From assembly GCA_023667345.1 (NCBI GenBank), contig JAMPAF010000002.1, positions 1-64,000 of the forward strand: a stretch of DNA of 64,000 bases, given 5' to 3'. This DNA comes from Clostridiales bacterium (lineage in GTDB: Bacteria > Bacillota > Clostridia > Christensenellales > Borkfalkiaceae). Within the stretch, counting starts at the first letter, position 1. The number at the start of each line of letters is the position of its first letter. The notes beneath the pieces are model-generated. The model was not told the DNA's origin. It was given only the letters and a program-made list of their open reading frames with translations, and made no database searches. Of the stretch, positions 59,715-64,000 are shown piece by piece. Position numbers and translations under genes: made by a program.

Positions 59715-60935
59715 TTATCTTAATTTATCCAAAATTCGCTCTAAGGCATATTTGCCGTGCTCGTAGGTTAAACCGCCCTGAAAATAGACTACGTACGGCG
59801 GCTTTACGGGTCCGTCGGCGGAAAGCTCTATCGACGCGCCCGAGACAAACGTGCCCGCCGCCATTATAATTTTGTCGTCGTAGCCGGGCATATCCCATGG
59901 CTCGCAGGTGACGTAGCCGTCGACGGGCGACGCGTACTGCACCTCGCGGATAAAGTTTATCATTTTGTCGGCGTCGTCGAACTCGATTGCGCGCGTTATG
60001 TCATGCGGCACGCGGTCGATTGCGGGGTAGTTTTTGTAGCCGAGCTCGGTCATCGCCTGCCCTATTAAAAACGAGCATTTAAGCGCCTGTGCGACCGTGT
60101 GCGGAGCCATAAACAGCCCTTGGTAAAAGTACTGATAGCCCGCGGGGTAAGAGCCTACTTCCAGCCCTATCGACGGTGCGGTAAACCTTTTGCCGATTTT
60201 TTCGATTAAATCAGCCTTGCCGACGATATATCCGCCCGTAGGCGCAAGTCCGCCGCCCGCGTTTTTTATGAGAGAGCCCACGCAGATATCCGCGCCAACC
60301 TCGGTAGGCTCTTGCGTTTCGACAAACTCGCCGTAGCAGTTATCAACGAAAATCGTGCCGTTATAGCCGATTTTGCGCAAATATTGACAAGTTTCGCCTA
60401 TTTGTTCGCACGAAAACGCTTCTCTCAGCTCATACCCGCGCGAACGCTGAATATATACGACGGCAACCTTATCGTTTAATTTTTTCTTGATTGTATCTCG
60501 GTCGAACGAGTTGTCGGGCAACAGGTCCACGCACTCGAAATTTACCCCCAAATCTTTAAGCGAGCCGATATTTTCGCCGAAAATTACGGGGCGAATCGTG
60601 TCGTACGGCATACCGGATATGCACAAGAGCGTGTCGCCGCCCTTTAAAAGCCCGAAAAGCGCGACGGAAAGCGAGTGCGTGCCCGAAAGTAAGTGCGGCG
60701 AAACAATACCGGCTTCCGCCCCGAACACGTAGCCATAGAGCTTGCCGAGCGTGTCTCTGCCCTCGTCGCCGTAGCCGTAGCCCGTAGTGCCCGCAAAGTG
60801 CCTTACCGCAATTTTATTTTCGGAAAAAGCTTTTAGCACCTTTTTTTGGTTAAAGTAAGCAATATCGTCAATGAGTGCGAACTGCGGCTTTAGCTTTTCT
60901 TCGCACAATTTTATAAATTCTTCGTTATTTACCAT
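59715..60935 (-). CDS. PLP-dependent protein, methionine gamma-lyase/aluminium-resistance family (YnbB)
   Basis: A 406-residue fold-type-I PLP enzyme. The Schiff-base lysine lies in GSLIKNAGGG near residue 234, preceded by VDNCYGEFVE and SGTHSLSVALFG. The family is next to miaA in many Firmicutes, as here (11-nt overlap). The annotation as methionine gamma-lyase or aluminium resistance is by family, and the real reaction is unsettled. Confidence 0.85.
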   Translation of the reverse strand: MVNNEEFIKLCEEKLKPQFALIDDIAYFNQKKVLKAFSENKIAVRHFAGTTGYGYGDEGRDTLGKLYGYVFGAEAGIVSPHLLSGTHSLSVALFGLLKGGDTLLCISGMPYDTIRPVIFGENIGSLKDLGVNFECVDLLPDNSFDRDTIKKKLNDKVAVVYIQRSRGYELREAFSCEQIGETCQYLRKIGYNGTIFVDNCYGEFVETQEPTEVGADICVGSLIKNAGGGLAPTGGYIVGKADLIEKIGKRFTAPSIGLEVGSYPAGYQYFYQGLFMAPHTVAQALKCSFLIGQAMTELGYKNYPAIDRVPHDITRAIEFDDADKMINFIREVQYASPVDGYVTCEPWDMPGYDDKIIMAAGTFVSGASIELSADGPVKPPYVVYFQGGLTYEHGKYALERILDKLR

Positions 60936-61833
60936 TCAAAAGCTCCAATACTTTATTAGCGCTGTTCGCCTGCTCGGGCTTTAGCCAAACAATGCCCTTC
61001 AATTTTTTGAAAAATGTTATCTGTCTTTTGGCATAATGCCGCGTATTTCTCTTTATTATGTCACGCATAGTACTCTCGTTAAGCCCGCTTTTTAAGCCTT
61101 CAAGCACCTCTTTATACCCTATTGCTTGCATACTTTGACAATTTTCGTCAATTCCGACACTTTTTAATTTTTCAACCTCGCCTATTAGTCCCGAGTTAAA
61201 CATAACGTCTACGCGGCAGTCTATTCTTTTATATAACGCCTCTCTCGGGTAGTCTATCGCGACCGCAAGATAATCAAAGCGCGGCTTCAATTCGTCGTGC
61301 TGTTCAGATTTTTTCTTGCCGCTCACCTCGTAAATTTCGAGCGCGCGTATAACCCTCTTTATATCGTTTACGTGCAATTTTTCCGCGGTTTCGGGGTCAA
61401 CTTCTTTTAAAAGCCCGAACAGATATTCTTTCCCCCGCTCTTCCAAAAGAGCTTCGTACTTCGCCCGAACCGCCAAATCTGCTTTAACGTTGCCGTAACC
61501 TAAATTGTATAATAAGGAATTGATATAAAACCCCGTGCCGCCGCAAATAACCGGCACCTTATCTTCACCTAACAGTCTTTCGATTATGGGCAATGCCCGT
61601 TCTTCGTAGTCGGAAACCGAAAAATTTTCGCCCGCACCGACAATATCAATCATATGGTGCTTGACACCTTGCATTTCCGCAAAAGTCGGTTTTGCCGTAC
61701 CAATATTGAGCCCGCGGTAAACCAGCTGTGAATCGGCGGAAATGACCTCGGAATTTAATGCTTTTGCGCAGTCGACGGCAAGCGAAGTCTTGCCCGTAGC
61801 CGTCGCGCCGCAAATAACGAGAACGCGTTTCAA
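60925..61833 (-). CDS. miaA: tRNA dimethylallyltransferase
   Basis: A 302-residue enzyme that prenylates A37 in tRNAs reading UNN codons. P-loop CGATATGKTSLAVD (residues 8-21), STYRGLNIGTAKP-like NIGTAKP block and the QRQITF-type KRQITFFKKLKG near residue 270 are recognisable. It follows mutL with a short gap of 4 bp. Confidence 0.94.
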   Translation of the reverse strand: MKRVLVICGATATGKTSLAVDCAKALNSEVISADSQLVYRGLNIGTAKPTFAEMQGVKHHMIDIVGAGENFSVSDYEERALPIIERLLGEDKVPVICGGTGFYINSLLYNLGYGNVKADLAVRAKYEALLEERGKEYLFGLLKEVDPETAEKLHVNDIKRVIRALEIYEVSGKKKSEQHDELKPRFDYLAVAIDYPREALYKRIDCRVDVMFNSGLIGEVEKLKSVGIDENCQSMQAIGYKEVLEGLKSGLNESTMRDIIKRNTRHYAKRQITFFKKLKGIVWLKPEQANSANKVLELLNGK

Positions 61834-61837
61834 GAAA

Positions 61838-63802
61838 TTACACCTTCCTTTTAAACATTTTCTCGATTTCGCTTTTGGAAAGCTTCACGCAGATTGGTCT
61901 GCCGTGCGGGCATTTGAGCCCCAAATTGCCGCTTAGCATTTCAAAGAGCGTGTCGCGCTCCTGCTCGGTTAAAATTTCGCCGCCCTTCACCGCGTGTTTG
62001 CACGCCGACTGCGCGATTTTGTCCTTCAATACCTCGGTGAGCGTAATTTTTTTCAGCTCGTAAATGCTTGCAAGCAATTCTTCGAAAAAGTCTTTGATAT
62101 TCAGCGACGGCAAATCTGCCGGCATAGAGTTCACGCGGAAAGCGCTTTCGCCGAAAGCTTCCACCGAAAAGCCCATCTGGCAGATTAAATCGGCATTTTC
62201 GTCGAGAAACCGCTTCTCTTCGGGGTTTACGGTAAGCACGTACGGCACGAGCATATCCTGCCTTGTCAGCTTTCTTTCGTTGAGCGCGGCTTTCAGTCTG
62301 TCGTATATCAGCCGCTCATGCGCCGCATGCTGGTCGATTAGATACGCGTCGTCGCCCGCCTCGTATATTAAATATGTATTGAAAAGCGTGCCCTTGTAAC
62401 TGTACTGCGTAAAGAACAATTTTTGCTGTTTTGCCTTAAATTCCGCCTTTTCCGCCTCGATATTGGCTAAAATAGGGTCGAAACCGTCGTCGCTTCTAAG
62501 CGTAAACGTGTTTTCGATTTTCACGCCCGCGCGCGGCGCAAAATATTGATACAGCGGCAAATCGCGCTCGGCGTCGGCGGCTGCGGGCGGCGCTTCGTAA
62601 TTTTCGTACGCCGACAAATCGGGTTGCCGTTCGCTTTTTTGCGGCTCCGCCTTCTTCGCTTTCGTAAACTGCTCTATGCCGACAACGTCGCTGAAATCTT
62701 TGTCGTACACCTTTTCGGTGCTGATAAATTGCGCGGAATACATATCGGGCGCAGGTTTTGACGCGCTTTCGCCCCTCTTTTCGCCCGTTTCGTCGTTTAC
62801 GACAAATTCCGCCGCCTTTGCGGTGCCGTCGAGAATTGACGAGATTATTTTATAAACCGAGCCGTACACGACGCTCTCGTTGGTAAAGCGCACGTCAGAC
62901 TTGTTGGGGTGCACGTTCACGTCGACCATTTCGTCGGGCACGGTAATATTCAAAACGTAAAACGGGTACTGCCGCTTCATTGCGTAGCCCGAGTACGCGT
63001 TGTAAATCGCCGTAGAAATGAGGTAATTGTCTATCCGCCTGCCGTTTAAAAAAACGTTCTGATAGGTCTTATTCGACTTAAAATAATTCTGATTGCTGAT
63101 AAAGCCGCTAAGCTTTATATCGTTTCTTTCCGCCTTAATTTTAAAGCAGTTGGGCAAAACGTTCGCGCCGTAGACCTGCGTTATCGCCTCGTCGAGCCCG
63201 CCGCCGTAAGATTGCAGCGACAGTTTTCCGTCCACAAAATATTTAAAAGCAATTTCGGGATAGCCCAATATGTAGTGTATTATATAATTGGTAATATCGG
63301 TCTCTTCCTTTTTGTCCGACTTCATAAACTTATAGCGGACGGGCGTATTGAAGAAAAATTTGCGGATTACAATGCTTGTGCCCTTAGGCGACACCGCCGG
63401 CATTACTTTTCCGACGAACTCGCCGTCGCATTCCACCTTGTTGCCCTCTTCGCCCTCGACCGCGCTTACAAGTTCGACGCACGAAATCGAGGCAATAGTC
63501 GCCAACGCCTCGCCGCGGAAACCGAGCGTTCTTATATGCTCGATATCCTCAAGCTCCTTAATTTTGCTCGTCGCGTGCGAAAAGAAGGCGGCGCGCATAT
63601 CGTCCTTTTCGATACCGCAGCCGTTGTCGGTGACCTTAATTAAATCCTTGCCGCCGCGCTCTATGCTAACCTCGATTTCGGTCGCGCCCGCGTCGATACT
63701 GTTTTCTATCAGCTCTTTAACCGCAGAATACGGTCTGTCGATAACCTCGCCCGCCGCAATGCGGTTGCAGAGCATATCCGATAAAAAATTAATTTTGCCC
63801 AT
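61838..63802 (-). CDS. mutL: DNA mismatch repair protein MutL
   Basis: A 654-residue GHKL ATPase. Motifs ELIENSIDAGA, DNGCGI and GFRGEAL lie in the first 100 residues. The C-terminal endonuclease domain shows DQHAAHERLIYD, where the last conserved Glu is Asp, and a CPHGRP near the end. Start ATG directly follows the mutS stop. Confidence 0.95.
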   Translation of the reverse strand: MGKINFLSDMLCNRIAAGEVIDRPYSAVKELIENSIDAGATEIEVSIERGGKDLIKVTDNGCGIEKDDMRAAFFSHATSKIKELEDIEHIRTLGFRGEALATIASISCVELVSAVEGEEGNKVECDGEFVGKVMPAVSPKGTSIVIRKFFFNTPVRYKFMKSDKKEETDITNYIIHYILGYPEIAFKYFVDGKLSLQSYGGGLDEAITQVYGANVLPNCFKIKAERNDIKLSGFISNQNYFKSNKTYQNVFLNGRRIDNYLISTAIYNAYSGYAMKRQYPFYVLNITVPDEMVDVNVHPNKSDVRFTNESVVYGSVYKIISSILDGTAKAAEFVVNDETGEKRGESASKPAPDMYSAQFISTEKVYDKDFSDVVGIEQFTKAKKAEPQKSERQPDLSAYENYEAPPAAADAERDLPLYQYFAPRAGVKIENTFTLRSDDGFDPILANIEAEKAEFKAKQQKLFFTQYSYKGTLFNTYLIYEAGDDAYLIDQHAAHERLIYDRLKAALNERKLTRQDMLVPYVLTVNPEEKRFLDENADLICQMGFSVEAFGESAFRVNSMPADLPSLNIKDFFEELLASIYELKKITLTEVLKDKIAQSACKHAVKGGEILTEQERDTLFEMLSGNLGLKCPHGRPICVKLSKSEIEKMFKRKV

Positions 63803-64000
63803 TTATTTCACCTTTTCAACCAAGTCCGAAAGCACCATAAACGCCTGCATGGGCGAAAGATTGTTGAGGTCTATCTCGCTTAAAATCTTTTCAACCTCGC
63901 TCTGTTGCTTTTCCTCGGTTTCCCTCTCATCCGATTTGTCGAAGCTTGTCGAAACGTCGCCGTTTTCAACCGCCTTTAAAATGACCTTGGCTCTGTCTAA
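63803..64000 (-). CDS. mutS: 3' end of DNA mismatch repair protein MutS (partial)
   Basis: The last 65 codons of a gene continuing past the right edge. The frame has RAKVILKAVE and NNLSPMQAFMVLSDLVEKV, as at the C-terminus of MutS, followed by TAA at 63805-63803 and the mutL ATG. A mutS-mutL order fits. Most of the protein lies beyond the window. Confidence 0.85.
   Translation of the reverse strand, partial: LDRAKVILKAVENGDVSTSFDKSDERETEEKQQSEVEKILSEIDLNNLSPMQAFMVLSDLVEKVK

Overview
The window looks like a chromosomal segment of an uncultured, endospore-forming low-to-mid GC Clostridia, possibly a gut Christensenellales-type lineage (the order is inference from gene content and base composition, not a database match). 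Evidence for a sporulating Firmicute: a complete spoIIIA operon (spoIIIAA to spoIIIAH), spoIVB, a ytfJ/ytfI pair, two sporulation-type D,D-carboxypeptidases, ArgR, the IspH-S1 fusion protein typical of Clostridia, an XerS-like recombinase and HflX.

Layout. 1-3.4 kb is an accessory region: the 5' end of an unidentified gene with a repeat-rich leader, a Phd/ParE toxin-antitoxin pair, two tandem small RNA-like transcription units, an orphan membrane protein and xerS. 3.4-9.6 kb holds hflX, a duplicated two-component ABC exporter facing a TetR regulator, a tiny cysteine-rich protein and lexA. 9.7-18.3 kb is a minus-strand cluster of rluB, dac, ytfJ, ytfI, scpB, scpA, an M50 protease, lysA, a second dac and a membrane protein. 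18.34-21.30 kb is a MarR/ABC/flavodoxin cassette bounded by 21-bp direct repeats, one of which is the 3' end of spoIVB. 21.3-34.8 kb is the conserved run spoIVB-recN-argR-nadK-tlyA-dxs-ispA-folD-nusB-asp23 and the spoIIIA operon, all on the minus strand. 34.8-43.5 kb carries htpG, a membrane orphan, a repeat element, a probable 250-nt structured RNA, ispH-S1, plsC, an aroH-cmk fusion and a flavoprotein. 43.6-48.4 kb is a sodium-pump decarboxylase operon with two different carboxyltransferases. 48.6-55 kb has a VTT protein, rnhA, proC, a tRNA-Trp gene followed by two degenerate tandem copies of its 3' half, two orphan membrane proteins, a Nudix hydrolase and purB. 55-64 kb has a cyclophilin, dCMP deaminase, groESL (plus strand), a hydrolase, an acetyltransferase, a methionine gamma-lyase-family protein, miaA, mutL and the 3' end of mutS.

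How it fits together. Most genes are tightly packed with 4-nt stop/start overlaps, so translational coupling is likely. The standard Firmicute order is preserved, but xseA-xseB are absent between folD and ispA, and spo0A is absent behind spoIVB. The spoIVB 3' end is also where the repeat-flanked cassette lies. The most unusual items are that cassette, the unassigned structured RNA at 38.14-38.39 kb, the tandem small RNAs at 1.12-1.36 kb, the decayed tRNA-Trp array, the leader with repeated Shine-Dalgarno sequence at the left edge, and the two-carboxyltransferase sodium-pump operon. No CRISPR array, phage structural gene or transposase gene was seen.
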